DNA of 64,000 nucleotides from Phenylobacterium parvum (GTDB taxonomy: Bacteria; Pseudomonadota; Alphaproteobacteria; Caulobacterales; Caulobacteraceae): the NCBI RefSeq assembly GCF_003150835.1, contig NZ_CP029479.1:2269501-2333500 (forward strand), written 5' to 3'. Each line of letters starts with the position of its first letter. The first letter of the stretch is position 1. The position numbers were made by a program, and so were the translations under genes. The notes under the pieces are model-generated. The model did no database searches, was not told where the DNA came from, and worked only from the letters and a program-made list of their open reading frames with translations. Shown here in pieces: positions 19,466 to 29,467 of this stretch.

Positions 19466-20216
19466 AGGGCATGGCGGTGGCCATGACCGTCATGAACTGG
19501 ACATTGGCGCCGAGGGGCAGGCCGGCCATGTAGGCCACCGCCTCGGCGACGGCCCCGACATCCATGGTGGGCTCGCGCGCCACGGACCCGTCGGCCTGGA
19601 GGACGCCCCGGGACATCCGCGCGGTCATCTCGGTGGCGGCGTTGCCAATGTCGATCTGTCCGCAGGCGATATTGTAGGCGCGCCCGTCCAGGCTGGCCTG
19701 GCGGGTCAGGCCGGTCATGGCGTGCTTGGTGGCCGTGTAGGCGACGGACCGCGGACGCGGGACCTGGGCCGAGATCGAGCCATTGTTGATGATGCGCCCG
19801 CCCTGGGGGTCCTGAGCCTTCATGCGCCGGAAGGCGGCCTGCAGGCACAGGAAGGCGCCGGTCAGGTTGACGTCGACCACCCGGCGCCAGTCCTCAAGGG
19901 ACAGGTCCTCCAGGGGAACGGGCGGCGCCCCCGTCCCGGCGTTGTTGAACAACAGGTCCACGCGACCGAAACGCACCACGGTTCCATCGAAGAGGGCCTC
20001 GACCTGGTCGCGGTCGGACACATCCGTGGCCTGGACGTGGAGGCGGGCGGGGTCGGAGGCCAGGTCCCGGGTCTGGGCCAGGGCGTCGGCGCGGCGTCCG
20101 GCGAGGACGACGGACCAGCCCCGGTCGGCGAGGGCGAGGGCCGCGGCGCGGCCGATGCCGGAACCGGCGCCGGTGACGACGGCGACACCGGGCGGGAAGG
20201 AAGGCGTGTCGGACAT
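19449..20216 (-). CDS. Short-chain dehydrogenase/reductase
   Basis: 255 residues, a classical SDR. The cofactor motif is TGAGSGIG near 16-23, the structural motif is NNAG, the catalytic serine lies in NNGSIS, and YTATK supplies Tyr and Lys. The arginine in LAGRRAD after the second strand suggests a preference for NADP(H). The substrate is unknown. It is convergent with folP and divergent from thiD, and appears to be a single-gene unit. Confidence 0.88.
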   Translation of the reverse strand: MSDTPSFPPGVAVVTGAGSGIGRAAALALADRGWSVVLAGRRADALAQTRDLASDPARLHVQATDVSDRDQVEALFDGTVVRFGRVDLLFNNAGTGAPPVPLEDLSLEDWRRVVDVNLTGAFLCLQAAFRRMKAQDPQGGRIINNGSISAQVPRPRSVAYTATKHAMTGLTRQASLDGRAYNIACGQIDIGNAATEMTARMSRGVLQADGSVAREPTMDVGAVAEAVAYMAGLPLGANVQFMTVMATAMPFIGRG

Positions 20217-20281
20217 GGGGCGAGCCTATCCCCGCCCGCGAGGCCCGTGCAATTCCCCGTGGGCCGGGATAGGAGAGGCCC

Positions 20282-21088
20282 ATGTCAAAAGCCCTCGGAA
20301 GAGTCCTGATCATCGCCGGCTCCGACTCCGGAGGCGGCGCCGGCCTGCAGGCCGACCTGAAGACGGTCACCGCCCTGGGCGGCTTTGCGGCGACGGCGGT
20401 GACGGCCATCACGGTGCAGAACACCCTGGGGGTCAGCGGGGTCCTGCCGGTGCCGGCGGAGATGGTGACGGCCCAGGCCCGGGCCGTCCTGGACGACATC
20501 GGCGCCGACGCCCTCAAGACCGGCATGCTGGGCGATGTCGCCATGGTCGAGACCGTGGCGGCCATCCTGGATACGGTTCCCGACATCCCCGCCGTGGTCG
20601 ATCCGGTGATGACCGCCAAGGGCGGCGCGGCCCTGCTGGCCGCCGAGGCCATGGACGCCGTCCGCCGCCTCATGATCCCCCGGGCCTGGCTCCTCACCCC
20701 CAACGCCCCGGAGGCTGAGGCCCTGACCGGCCTGGAGGTCCGGACGCCGGACGACCAGAGGCGGGCCGGCGAGGCCCTGCTGGCCCTGGGCGCCCGGGCG
20801 GTGCTGATGAAGGGCGGCCACCTGGACGGGGGCCGGGTGGTGGACCTGCTGATCACCCCCTCCGGCGAGACCCTGTTCGAGGCCGGCCGCATCGACACCC
20901 GCCACACCCACGGCACGGGCTGCACCCTGGCCTCAGCCTGCGCGGCGGGCCTGGCGCAGGGCCTCCCCCTTGAAGCCGCCGTGGCGCGGGCCTGGGCCTA
21001 TGTCCAGGAAGCCATCGCCCGGGCGCCCGGCCTGGGCGGCGGCCATGGCCCCCTGGACCACGCCTGGCCGCTGCGGGGGCGGGCGTGA
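20282..21088 (+). CDS. thiD: Hydroxymethylpyrimidine/phosphomethylpyrimidine kinase
   Basis: 268 residues. GSDSGGGAGLQADLKT near the N-terminus, DPVMTAKGG in the middle and the anion-hole motif HTHGTGCTLASA near 217 define a ThiD ribokinase-fold kinase. It phosphorylates HMP and HMP-P for thiamine synthesis. I saw no TPP-riboswitch-like structure in the 65-base upstream gap. The stop codon overlaps the GTG start of the nucleotidyltransferase gene (GTGA). Confidence 0.93.
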   Translation: MSKALGRVLIIAGSDSGGGAGLQADLKTVTALGGFAATAVTAITVQNTLGVSGVLPVPAEMVTAQARAVLDDIGADALKTGMLGDVAMVETVAAILDTVPDIPAVVDPVMTAKGGAALLAAEAMDAVRRLMIPRAWLLTPNAPEAEALTGLEVRTPDDQRRAGEALLALGARAVLMKGGHLDGGRVVDLLITPSGETLFEAGRIDTRHTHGTGCTLASACAAGLAQGLPLEAAVARAWAYVQEAIARAPGLGGGHGPLDHAWPLRGRA

Positions 21089-21654
21089 GCCGCGCCGATG
21101 AACTCGAGGTCCTGGTCCGGAAGTCCGACAGCCTGATGGGCGTCCTTCGCGCCGCCCGCAGCCTCGACCTGCCGGACTGGCTGGTCTTCTCGGGGGCGGT
21201 CTACCAGAAGGTGCTGAACCACCTGACCGGCCGGCCGGACGCCCACGGGCTCAAGGACTACGACCTGGGCTATTTCGACGCCTCGGACACGAGCTGGGAG
21301 GCGGAGGACGTGGTGATCCGCAGGGCCGCCGCCGTCCTGCCGCCGCCCCTCGACCGGCTGGTGGAGGTGCGCAACCAGGCCCGGGTCCACCTCTGGTTCG
21401 AAGGCCGGTTCGGAGAGCCCTAAGCCCCCCTGGGCCGGAGCGCCGAGGCCCTGGAGCGCTTCGTCTCGCCGACCTTTGCCGTCGGCGTGCGGCTGGAGGC
21501 CGACGACCGGCTGACGGTGGAGGCGCCCTTTGGGCTGGACGACCTGTTTGACCTGAGGCTGAGGCCCAACCCGAACCGGCCCGAAGGGGACTTCCGGCGC
21601 AAGGTCTCTGGCGTGCTGGCGCGCTGGCCGGAACTGAAGGTCGAGGCCCGGTAA
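21085..21654 (+). pseudogene. Nucleotidyltransferase family gene interrupted by one TAA
   Basis: The frame from GTG 21085 encodes 112 residues (KDYDLGYFDASDTSWEAEDVVI and LVEVRNQARVHLWFEGRFGEP) and then meets TAA at 21421-21423. The same frame continues for 76 more coherent codons (APLGRSAEALERFVSPTFAV, LFDLRLRPNP, ARWPELKVEAR) to a second TAA at 21652. Together this gives the roughly 190-residue length of the nucleotidyltransferase-like family that ends in such a domain. One C-to-A change (TAC to TAA) or a sequencing error explains it. The shortened protein keeps the KDYDLGYFD acidic motif but loses its C-terminal part. The gene is translationally coupled to thiD. Confidence 0.8.
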
Positions 21655-21665
21655 GGCGATCAACC

Positions 21666-21990
21666 GGACCGCCGTTGACCCCCTCCGCCGCGCTACGCGC
21701 GCCACCTCCCCCCGGGGGGAGGAATTACCGGCTCAGCTCGGCGTGAAGCTCGGTGAAGGGGTCAGCCGGACCGCCGTTGACCCCCTCCGCCGCGCTACGC
21801 GCGCCACCTCCCCCCGGGGGGAGGAATTACCGGCTCAGCTCGGCGTGAAGCTCGGTGAAGGGGTCAGCTGAGCCGCCGGAGACCCCCTCCGCCGCGCGAC
21901 GCGCGCCACCTCCCCCTAGGGGGGAGGAATTCGCGCTCAATTGCTCCCCCAAGGGGGAGCTCCGGCCGAAGGCCGGTGAGGGGGTCAACG
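21666..21990. repeat. Intergenic mosaic repeat, with 102-bp tandem duplication
   Basis: This fills the 377-base gap between the nucleotidyltransferase and the histidine kinase; no gene is seen in it. A unit starting GGACCGCCGTTGACCCCC at 21666 recurs almost identically at 21768, period 102. A diverged third copy begins near 21866, and a reversed half-unit containing CTCCCCCAAGGGGGAG ends near 21990. The same building blocks occur at seven other places in the window. Confidence 0.9.
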
Positions 21991-22031
21991 GCGGTTCAGC
22001 GCGCCCAAGGGGCCCAGGGGGATGGGCAGGA

Positions 22032-23975
<1,944 letters not shown>

Positions 23976-23989
23976 GAGTGTCCTAACGT

Positions 23990-24135
23990 TTCCCTGAATT
24001 AACCTTTTGAAAAACAGACGCCCGAGATCGAATCAGGTTGAAAATCGACCCGAATCGCTCCATCTGCGACAAAATGCCACGGTTAACAAAGTGTGAATCC
24101 CCGAGACGCCCGTTAACCTCCGATTTACCTTAACA
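23990..24135. promoter_or_regulatory. Divergent promoter region with GANTC and CtrA-like half-sites
   Basis: This AT-richer gap has three GAATC sites at 24030, 24052 and 24095, which are targets of the CcrM methylase in Caulobacterales. It also has four TTAA motifs at 23999, 24083, 24113 and 24130. TTAA at 24113 followed after seven bases by TTTA matches seven of eight positions of the CtrA box TTAA-N7-TTAA. Control by CcrM, GcrA or CtrA is inferred. Confidence 0.5.
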
Positions 24136-24168
24136 ACGAGGCTATTGCGCCGGTTGAGGGGGATACCC

Positions 24169-24504
24169 ATGGATAAGGCTTTCATCGCCAAGCGTTCGCA
24201 GGAAAAGCTCGTCGCCACCGAGGCGGCGATTGATGCAGCACTGATCGAGACCACCCAGCTGCTCGCCGACCTGCTGCAGGCCCGCGCCGACGTTGGCGCG
24301 CCCGTGTCCTTCGCCGACGACGTGCAGGTGAAGCTGACCGAGGCCGTCGCAGCCCTCAGCTCGGCCCGCACCACGATGGGCCAGGTACACTCCGGCCTGG
24401 AGGAAGCCGCCCTCCGCCTTGGCATCCGCCCGCGGATGGTTGGTCCCTACCGGAAGAGCGACTTCCGCCTCTCCGCTGAAGAGTCGGATCGCTCCGCCGC
24501 CTGA
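24169..24504 (+). CDS. Conserved-looking small helical protein, function unknown
   Basis: 111 residues, MDKAFIAKRSQEKLVATEAA onward, with long amphipathic helices (about 5-50 and 58-90), no membrane segment and no signal peptide. The C-terminus GIRPRMVGPYRKSDFR is basic. I do not recognise a family. The ATG at 24169 has GAGGGGG seven bases upstream, which is better than an upstream in-frame start at 24145. The promoter region contains GANTC and CtrA-like motifs, so cell-cycle-timed expression is possible. A strong terminator follows. Confidence 0.75.
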   Translation: MDKAFIAKRSQEKLVATEAAIDAALIETTQLLADLLQARADVGAPVSFADDVQVKLTEAVAALSSARTTMGQVHSGLEEAALRLGIRPRMVGPYRKSDFRLSAEESDRSAA

Positions 24505-24531
24505 CGGGCGTCACAACCTGTTAAAGAATTT

Positions 24532-24565
24532 GGGGCTCTTCTCATCTGAGAGGAGCCCTTTTTTC
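24532..24565 (+). terminator. Terminator hairpin that also holds the next gene's RBS
   Basis: GGGCTCTTCTC and GAGAGGAGCCC form an eleven-base stem (one G-U pair) around an ATCT loop, followed by TTTTTT. The AGGAG in the 3' arm sits ten bases before the ATG at 24566 and is the only ribosome binding site visible for that gene. The hairpin may therefore both stop upstream transcription and mask the site. Confidence 0.85.
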
Positions 24566-24994
24566 ATGTCGCCCAGCGAACTTCTTTTGCAGATTCCGCT
24601 GTATGCGCTGGTGATTGGCGTGCCAGCCTGGGCGCTGATATCAGGCGGAAGAGCCGAGAAAATTTCGGCGTTGATTTTTGTATTCGCAACATTAGCGACT
24701 AACTTTGTCGGCCTTTTCTCTGCATTCAAGAATTCCGCAACCATCATACTTTTGATCGATGGAGTGATGGCCCTTAGCTATCTTGCTCTTGCGTTAATAT
24801 ATGGACATCTATGGATTTCACTCATGATGTTTGCCATGGGTGGATTCTTTGCGATACATGCATACTTTCAAATGTCAGGCCGATCGTTGGATCCGACCTT
24901 TGCCCTTGCCAGCAATTTGGCAACAGTAGTCCTCTTGACCAGCCTCGCCATCGGCGTCTGGACCTCCCGGCGTCGGGCGGCCGAAGAGGGCTGA
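24566..24994 (+). CDS. Small four-helix membrane protein of unknown function, AT-richer than neighbours
   Basis: 142 residues with about four membrane helices (8-25, 34-52, 58-85, 110-130) and a basic C-terminal tail ([11 protein letters not shown]). Base composition is near 50 percent GC, against about 70 percent around it, and the gene uses codons such as TTA, ATA and TTT that are rare nearby, consistent with horizontal origin. I recognise no family. The start lies immediately after a terminator hairpin whose 3' arm contains the ribosome binding site, so the gene may depend on read-through or on its own promoter inside the upstream gene. Confidence 0.7.
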   Translation: MSPSELLLQIPLYALVIGVPAWALISGGRAEKISALIFVFATLATNFVGLFSAFKNSATIILLIDGVMALSYLALALIYGHLWISLMMFAMGGFFAIHAYFQMSGRSLDPTFALASNLATVVLLTSLAIGVWTSRRRAAEEG

Positions 24995-25010
24995 CCCCAC
25001 TTCTCCCTTG

Positions 25011-25097
25011 CCTTCCGGTGCAAACCGGCGTTCTTGCGCGGCGGGCCACGCCCCCCCAACGGGGCGCAGTCCATCTGCAAGGATGGGAGACATCGCA
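25011..25097 (+). promoter_or_regulatory. Structured leader of serC, candidate cis-regulatory RNA
   Basis: Three consecutive hairpins can be drawn before serC. CCGGT/ACCGG closes a GCAA tetraloop at 25015-25028. CGCCCC/GGGGCG occupies 25049-25066. CCATC/GATGG at 25071-25086 reaches into the GGGAG ribosome binding site. A serC-associated RNA motif has been described in alphaproteobacteria (Corbino and colleagues); whether this leader belongs to it needs a covariance search. Serine-responsive control is inference. Confidence 0.5.
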
Positions 25098-26258
25098 ATG
25101 ACTACGACCCCGCGGCCGGCCGTGCGCCCGGCCCGTCCCGAATTTTCCTCCGGCCCCTGCGCCAAGCGCCCCGGATGGACCCCCGAAGCCCTCAAGGACG
25201 CCGTCCTCGGCCGGTCTCACCGGTCGAAGCCCGGCAAGGCGCGCCTGCAGGACGCCATCAACCGCACCCGCCGGGTGCTGGAGGTTCCCGACAGCCACCT
25301 GATCGGCATCGTCCCCGGCTCGGACACCGGGGCGGTGGAGATGGCGCTCTGGTCCCTGCTGGGTCCGCGCAAGATCCAGCTCCTGGCCTTCGAGAGCTTT
25401 GGCAAGGACTGGGTCACCGACGTGGTCAAGCAGCTGAAGCTGCCCGCCGAGGTTCTGGAGGCGCCCTACGGCGAACTGCCCGACCTGTCGCGGGTCGATC
25501 CCGCCGCCGACCTGGTCTTCACCTGGAACGGCACCACCTCGGGGGTGCGCGTACCGGACGCGGGCTTCATCGCCGCAGACCGCGAGGGCCTGACGATCTG
25601 CGACGCCACCTCGGCCGCCTTCGCCCAGGACCTGGACTGGGCCAAGCTCGATGTCGTGACCTTTTCCTGGCAGAAGGCCCTGGGCGGCGAAGGCGCGCAC
25701 GGCGTGCTGGTCCTGTCCCCCCGCGCCGTGGCGCGGCTGGAGAGCCATACCCCGGCCTGGCCCATGCCCAAGCTGTTCCGCATGACCAAGAACGGCAAGG
25801 TGACCCTGGACCTGTTCGAGGGCGCGACCATCAACACCCCCTCCATGCTGTGCGTCGAGGACGTGATCGACGCCCTGGCCTGGGGCGAGGCGATCGGCGG
25901 CCTTGCAGCCATGCGCGCCCGGGCCGACGCCAACCTGGCCGTCCTGGCCGAGTGGGTGGGCCGGACCCCCTGGGTGGACTTCCTGGCCGCCAACCCGGCG
26001 ACCCGGTCCAACACCTCGGTCTGCCTGAAGGTGGTCGATGCGCGGGTGGCGGCCCTGTCCGCCGACGCCCAGGCCGACTTCGCCAAGACCCTGGCCTCCC
26101 TGCTCGAGAAGGAGGGTGCGGCCCTGGACGTCGGCGGCTATCGCGACGCCCCGCCCGGCCTGCGGATCTGGTGCGGCGCCACGGTGGAGACGGACGACCT
26201 GCGCGCCCTGACCCCCTGGCTCGACTGGGCCTTCGAGACCGCCGCCGCCGGGCTCTGA
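25098..26258 (+). CDS. serC: Phosphoserine aminotransferase
   Basis: 386 residues, a PLP-dependent class V aminotransferase. [12 protein letters not shown] near residue 16, [32 protein letters not shown] and the lysine-bearing [22 protein letters not shown] are typical of the alphaproteobacterial SerC type. It converts 3-phosphohydroxypyruvate to phosphoserine with glutamate. The ATG follows a GGGAG site inside a structured leader. serA lies 57 bases downstream, so both key steps of serine synthesis are probably expressed together. Confidence 0.95.
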   Translation: MTTTPRPAVRPARPEFSSGPCAKRPGWTPEALKDAVLGRSHRSKPGKARLQDAINRTRRVLEVPDSHLIGIVPGSDTGAVEMALWSLLGPRKIQLLAFESFGKDWVTDVVKQLKLPAEVLEAPYGELPDLSRVDPAADLVFTWNGTTSGVRVPDAGFIAADREGLTICDATSAAFAQDLDWAKLDVVTFSWQKALGGEGAHGVLVLSPRAVARLESHTPAWPMPKLFRMTKNGKVTLDLFEGATINTPSMLCVEDVIDALAWGEAIGGLAAMRARADANLAVLAEWVGRTPWVDFLAANPATRSNTSVCLKVVDARVAALSADAQADFAKTLASLLEKEGAALDVGGYRDAPPGLRIWCGATVETDDLRALTPWLDWAFETAAAGL

Positions 26259-26315
26259 GCCCGTACGCGGCCCCCCGCCATTCCTCCTGCCTTCCCCGTG
26301 AAGAAAGACACCGCC

Positions 26316-27890
26316 ATGCCCCGCGTGCTGATCGCTGACAAACTTTCCCCCGCCGCCGTCGACATCTTCCGCCAGAGGGGGGTCGAGGCCGACGTGAAGA
26401 CCGGCCTGTCCAAGGACGAGCTCCTGAAGATCATCGGCGAGTACGACGGCCTGGCCGTCCGCTCGGCCACCAAGGCCGACAAGGACGTGATCGCCGCCGC
26501 CGGCCAGCTCAAGGTCATCGGCCGGGCCGGGATCGGGGTCGACAATGTCGACATCCCCGCCGCGACCTCCAAGGGCATCGTGGTGATGAACACCCCCTTC
26601 GGGAACTCCATCACCACCGCCGAGCATGCCGTGGCCATGATGTTCGCCCTGGCCCGCCAGATCCCCGCCGCCGACGCCTCCACCCAGGCCGGCAAGTGGG
26701 AGAAGAACCGGTTCATGGGCATCGAGCTCTACGCCAAGACCCTGGGCCTGATCGGGGCGGGCAATATCGGCTCCATCGTCGCCGACCGGGCCAACGGCCT
26801 GAAGATGAAGGTGGTGGCCTACGATCCCTTCCTGTCCGCCGAGCGGGCCGTGGAGATCGGCGTGGAGAAGGTCGAGCTGGATGACCTGCTGGCCCGGGCC
26901 GACATCATCACCCTGCACACCCCCCTGACCGACAAGACCCGCAACATCCTGTCGGCCGAGAGCCTGGCCAAGGCGAAGAAGGGCGTGCTGATCGTCAACT
27001 GCGCCCGCGGCGGCCTGGTGGACGAGGCGGCCCTGCGCACCCTGCTGGACTCCGGCCATGTGGGAGGGGCGGCCTTCGACGTCTTCGTCGAGGAGCCGGC
27101 GACGGCCAACGTCCTGTTCGGCGCGCCGAACTTCATCGCCACCCCGCACCTGGGCGCCTCGACCCTGGAGGCGCAGGAGAACGTCGCCCTGCAGGTGGCC
27201 GAGCAGATGAGCGACTACCTGCTGACCGGGGCGGTGACCAACGCCCTCAACAGCCCGTCGGTGAGCGCCGAGGAGGCCCCCAAGCTGAAGCCGTTCGTGG
27301 CCCTGGCCGAGCGCCTCGGCGCCTTCGCCGGCCAGATGATCGACGTGGAGATCAAGGCCGTGGAACTGGCCTACGAGGGCGAGGTGGCCCTGCTGAACAC
27401 CCGGCCCCTGACCGCTGCGGCCCTGGCCGGGGTGATGCGGCCCGTGCTGGCCGAGATCAACATGGTCTCGGCCCCCGCCGCCGCGCGGGAGCGGGGCGTG
27501 ACGGTGACCGAGTCCAAGCAGGACGACTCGCCGGTCTTCGAGAGCCTGGTGCGGATCACCGTGACCACGACCATGGGCAAGCGCTCCTTCGCCGGGACGG
27601 TGGTGGCCGGGACCCCGCGCATCGTCGAGGTCAAGGGCATGGAGCTGGACGCCCCCTTCAGCCCGACCATGCTGTACGTGAACAACCAGGACAAGCCGGG
27701 CTTCATCGGCGCTGTGGGCGCCCTGTTGTCCGAGGCGCAGGTCAACATCGCCACCTTCAACCTGGGCCGGGTGGCCGCCGGCGAGGACGCCATCTGCCTG
27801 ATCGGCGTGGACCAGGAGCCCGACGACGGCCTGGTGGGCCGCATCCGCGCCCTGCCCCACGTCAAGGAAGCCCGTATCCTGAGGTTCTAG
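26316..27890 (+). CDS. serA: D-3-phosphoglycerate dehydrogenase, long form
   Basis: 524 residues. The substrate domain (LIADKLSPAAVDIFRQRGVE) and NAD domain (GLIGAGNIGSIVA near 146) carry the catalytic arginine in NCARGGLVDE, a glutamate, and the histidine in TPHLGAST. An allosteric substrate-binding domain and a C-terminal ACT domain (NNQDKPGFIGAVGALLSEAQ) follow, which makes it the long type I enzyme; ACT domains usually sense serine. It performs the first committed step of serine synthesis. ATG 26316 is preferred over a GTG at 26298, since the protein then begins with the conserved PRVLIADKLS. Confidence 0.96.
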   Translation: MPRVLIADKLSPAAVDIFRQRGVEADVKTGLSKDELLKIIGEYDGLAVRSATKADKDVIAAAGQLKVIGRAGIGVDNVDIPAATSKGIVVMNTPFGNSITTAEHAVAMMFALARQIPAADASTQAGKWEKNRFMGIELYAKTLGLIGAGNIGSIVADRANGLKMKVVAYDPFLSAERAVEIGVEKVELDDLLARADIITLHTPLTDKTRNILSAESLAKAKKGVLIVNCARGGLVDEAALRTLLDSGHVGGAAFDVFVEEPATANVLFGAPNFIATPHLGASTLEAQENVALQVAEQMSDYLLTGAVTNALNSPSVSAEEAPKLKPFVALAERLGAFAGQMIDVEIKAVELAYEGEVALLNTRPLTAAALAGVMRPVLAEINMVSAPAAARERGVTVTESKQDDSPVFESLVRITVTTTMGKRSFAGTVVAGTPRIVEVKGMELDAPFSPTMLYVNNQDKPGFIGAVGALLSEAQVNIATFNLGRVAAGEDAICLIGVDQEPDDGLVGRIRALPHVKEARILRF

Positions 27891-27904
27891 GCCCCGGCTT
27901 CATC

Positions 27905-28160
27905 GCCGTTGACCTCCTCACCCGGCTTCGCCGGGAACTCCCCCTTGGGGGAGCAATTGAGCGCTGTAATTCCTCCCCATCAGGGGGAGGTGGACCGCGC
28001 AGCGGGCCGGAGGGGGTTTGCGGAGAGGGGGATTGACCCCCTCACCCGGCTGCGCCGGGAGCTCCCCCTTGGGGGAGCAATTGGGCGCTGTAATTCCTCC
28101 CCATCAGGGGGACGCAGCCCGCGAATGCGGGCCGGAGGGGGTCAGCCGGGCCGCCGTTGA
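27905..28160. repeat. Intergenic mosaic repeat, two paired units
   Basis: The 301-base gap between serA and the MmcQ-like gene is almost wholly repeat. Two consecutive pairs each combine CTCCCCCTTGGGGGAG with a later GGGGGAGG-type half and are bounded by GACCCCCTC or its complement. Small hairpins (CCGGCTTCGCCGG, CCCGCGAATGCGGG) vary between units. No gene or promoter is evident inside. Confidence 0.88.
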
Positions 28161-28191
28161 CCTCCGCCTCCGGCCCGAGGGAGGATGGGGC

Positions 28192-28590
28192 GTGAGCGCG
28201 CCCCGGAACCCCTGCCGCCAGGCGGAAGCCGAACTGCTGGCCCATGGCCTCAGCCTGCCGGAGACCGACCTGGCCCCGCCATCCCGGGCGGGGGATCATT
28301 TCCGTTACCTGCGGGTGGCCGGGAAGGGCTTCGCCGTCCTCGGCGAGCGGGGCGAGGCGCCGGATGCGCTGACACTGACGGTCAAGCTGCCCGTCTCCGC
28401 CGGGATGGTCGCGGACCTGCCCTTCGTGCGGGAAAGCACCGGCTGGTACAGGCGCCACAACTGGGTCATCGCCCATTTCGGGCCGGACGACGATGTCCTG
28501 GCCGAGATGGAGACCCTGAAGGCCTGGATGCGGCAGAGCTACCTGGCTGTCGCCCCCCGACGGCTGGCGCGGCAGGTCGCCGGCGACTGA
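28192..28590 (+). CDS. MmcQ/YjbR-like protein
   Basis: 132 residues. The pattern KGFAVLG...LTLTVKLPVSAGMVADLPFVRESTGWYRRHNWVIAHF and a helical end AEMETLKAWMRQSYLAVAPRRLARQ fit the MmcQ/YjbR family, a CyaY-like fold reported to bind DNA in some members. Function here is unknown. The GTG start is backed by GAGGGAGGA seven bases upstream. The gene lies just before the SOS mutasome but ends 76 bases before it, and the SOS box is downstream of its stop, so it is probably not part of that operon. Confidence 0.78.
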   Translation: MSAPRNPCRQAEAELLAHGLSLPETDLAPPSRAGDHFRYLRVAGKGFAVLGERGEAPDALTLTVKLPVSAGMVADLPFVRESTGWYRRHNWVIAHFGPDDDVLAEMETLKAWMRQSYLAVAPRRLARQVAGD

Positions 28591-28639
28591 TCCTTCCCGT
28601 CCTCCCGGGAGGCCATTGACTCCCTGCTCGCCTGGACTA

Positions 28640-28654
28640 GAACAAAAAGCGAAC
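28640..28654 (+). promoter_or_regulatory. LexA (SOS) box of the alphaproteobacterial type
   Basis: The sequence GAACAAAAAGCGAAC matches GAAC-N7-GAAC exactly, the LexA operator of alphaproteobacteria. It ends 12 bases before the imuA start codon, so LexA should block transcription of imuA-imuB-dnaE2 until DNA damage. Confidence 0.93.
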
Positions 28655-28666
28655 ACGAGGTTGGGC

Positions 28667-29467
28667 ATGGACGGGGACAGGCGGAACAGGCTGGCGACGC
28701 TGCGGGCGGACATCCGGCGGCTGGAGCGGTGGACAGGACCGGCGCGGGGGCGGCTGTCCCTGGGCGATCCGCGCCTGGATTCCGCCCTGGGCGGAGGCCT
28801 GGCCCTGGGCCAGTGGCACGAGATCGGCGGTGAAGGGGTCGAGGCCGAGACCTGCGCCGCCCCCGCCGCCTTCGCCGCCCGGCTGGCCGCCGCCCTGCTG
28901 GCCCGGCCGGACCAGCGCGGCCGCTCGGCCGTCTGGATCCTGCGCCGCGACGACCTCTTCCCTCCCGGCCTGGCGGAGCTGGGCCTGCCGGCGGACCGGC
29001 TGGTGGGGGTCTGCGCCCGGGACGAGGCCGAGGCCCTGGCCGTCGCCGAGGACGCCCTGGCCTCTCCCGGCGTCGGGGTGGTGCTGGCCGAGGTCGGCGC
29101 CGTGGACCTGACCGCCGGGCGGCGCCTGCAGCTGGCCTGCGAGGTGCGCGGCGGCACGGGGCTGGTGATCCTGCGCCGGCCCTTCGGCGGGGCGGCGGCG
29201 GGGACGTCGGGCGGCACGGCGGCGGCCACCTGCTGGCGGGTGTCGCCGGCGGCCAGCGCGCCAAATCCGGGTGAACTGGGCCTGGGACCGCCCCGCTGGC
29301 GCCTGCGCCTGACCCGCGGCCGGGGCGGCCGGGCCGGCGCCTGGAGCGTGGAGGCCGGCGCAAGCGGAGACGAGGGAGAAGCCGATGTCGCGCATCCTCT
29401 GCGTCTGGTCGCCGAACTGGGCGATCGAGACCTGGCGGCGCCGGCGGCCCTCAGCGCCGCAGGTTGA
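28667..29467 (+). CDS. imuA: ImuA, SOS mutasome accessory protein
   Basis: 266 residues, RecA-like in fold. LGDPRLDSALGGGLALGQWHEIGG near the N-terminus, RSAVWILRRDDLFPPGLAELGL and CEVRGGTGLVILRRPF are characteristic of ImuA proteins paired with ImuB. It helps recruit the error-prone polymerase DnaE2 during damage-induced mutagenesis. The ATG at 28667 has GAGG seven bases upstream and lies 12 bases after a LexA box. The 3' end overlaps imuB by 83 bases, much more than the four-base overlaps elsewhere in the window. Confidence 0.92.
   Translation: MDGDRRNRLATLRADIRRLERWTGPARGRLSLGDPRLDSALGGGLALGQWHEIGGEGVEAETCAAPAAFAARLAAALLARPDQRGRSAVWILRRDDLFPPGLAELGLPADRLVGVCARDEAEALAVAEDALASPGVGVVLAEVGAVDLTAGRRLQLACEVRGGTGLVILRRPFGGAAAGTSGGTAAATCWRVSPAASAPNPGELGLGPPRWRLRLTRGRGGRAGAWSVEAGASGDEGEADVAHPLRLVAELGDRDLAAPAALSAAG

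Noticed and set aside
20217..20281. TPP riboswitch before thiD
   Set aside because: The gap is only 65 bases and shows no THI-box-like sequence.
21421..21423. Selenocysteine or programmed readthrough at the stop in the nucleotidyltransferase gene
   Set aside because: The codon is TAA, not TGA, and no special context is visible; mutation or error is simpler.
21666..21990. CRISPR array
   Set aside because: The copies are long, abut directly, have no unique spacers and no cas genes nearby; they belong to the dispersed repeat family.
24822..27860. 1012-residue complementary-strand frame over serC and serA
   Set aside because: It lies on the wrong strand of two unmistakable genes, is rich in G, Q, H and R, and is a high-GC shadow.
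28018..28191. N-terminal extension of the MmcQ-like protein into the repeat
   Set aside because: It would encode repeat sequence; the GTG at 28192 has an excellent ribosome binding site.
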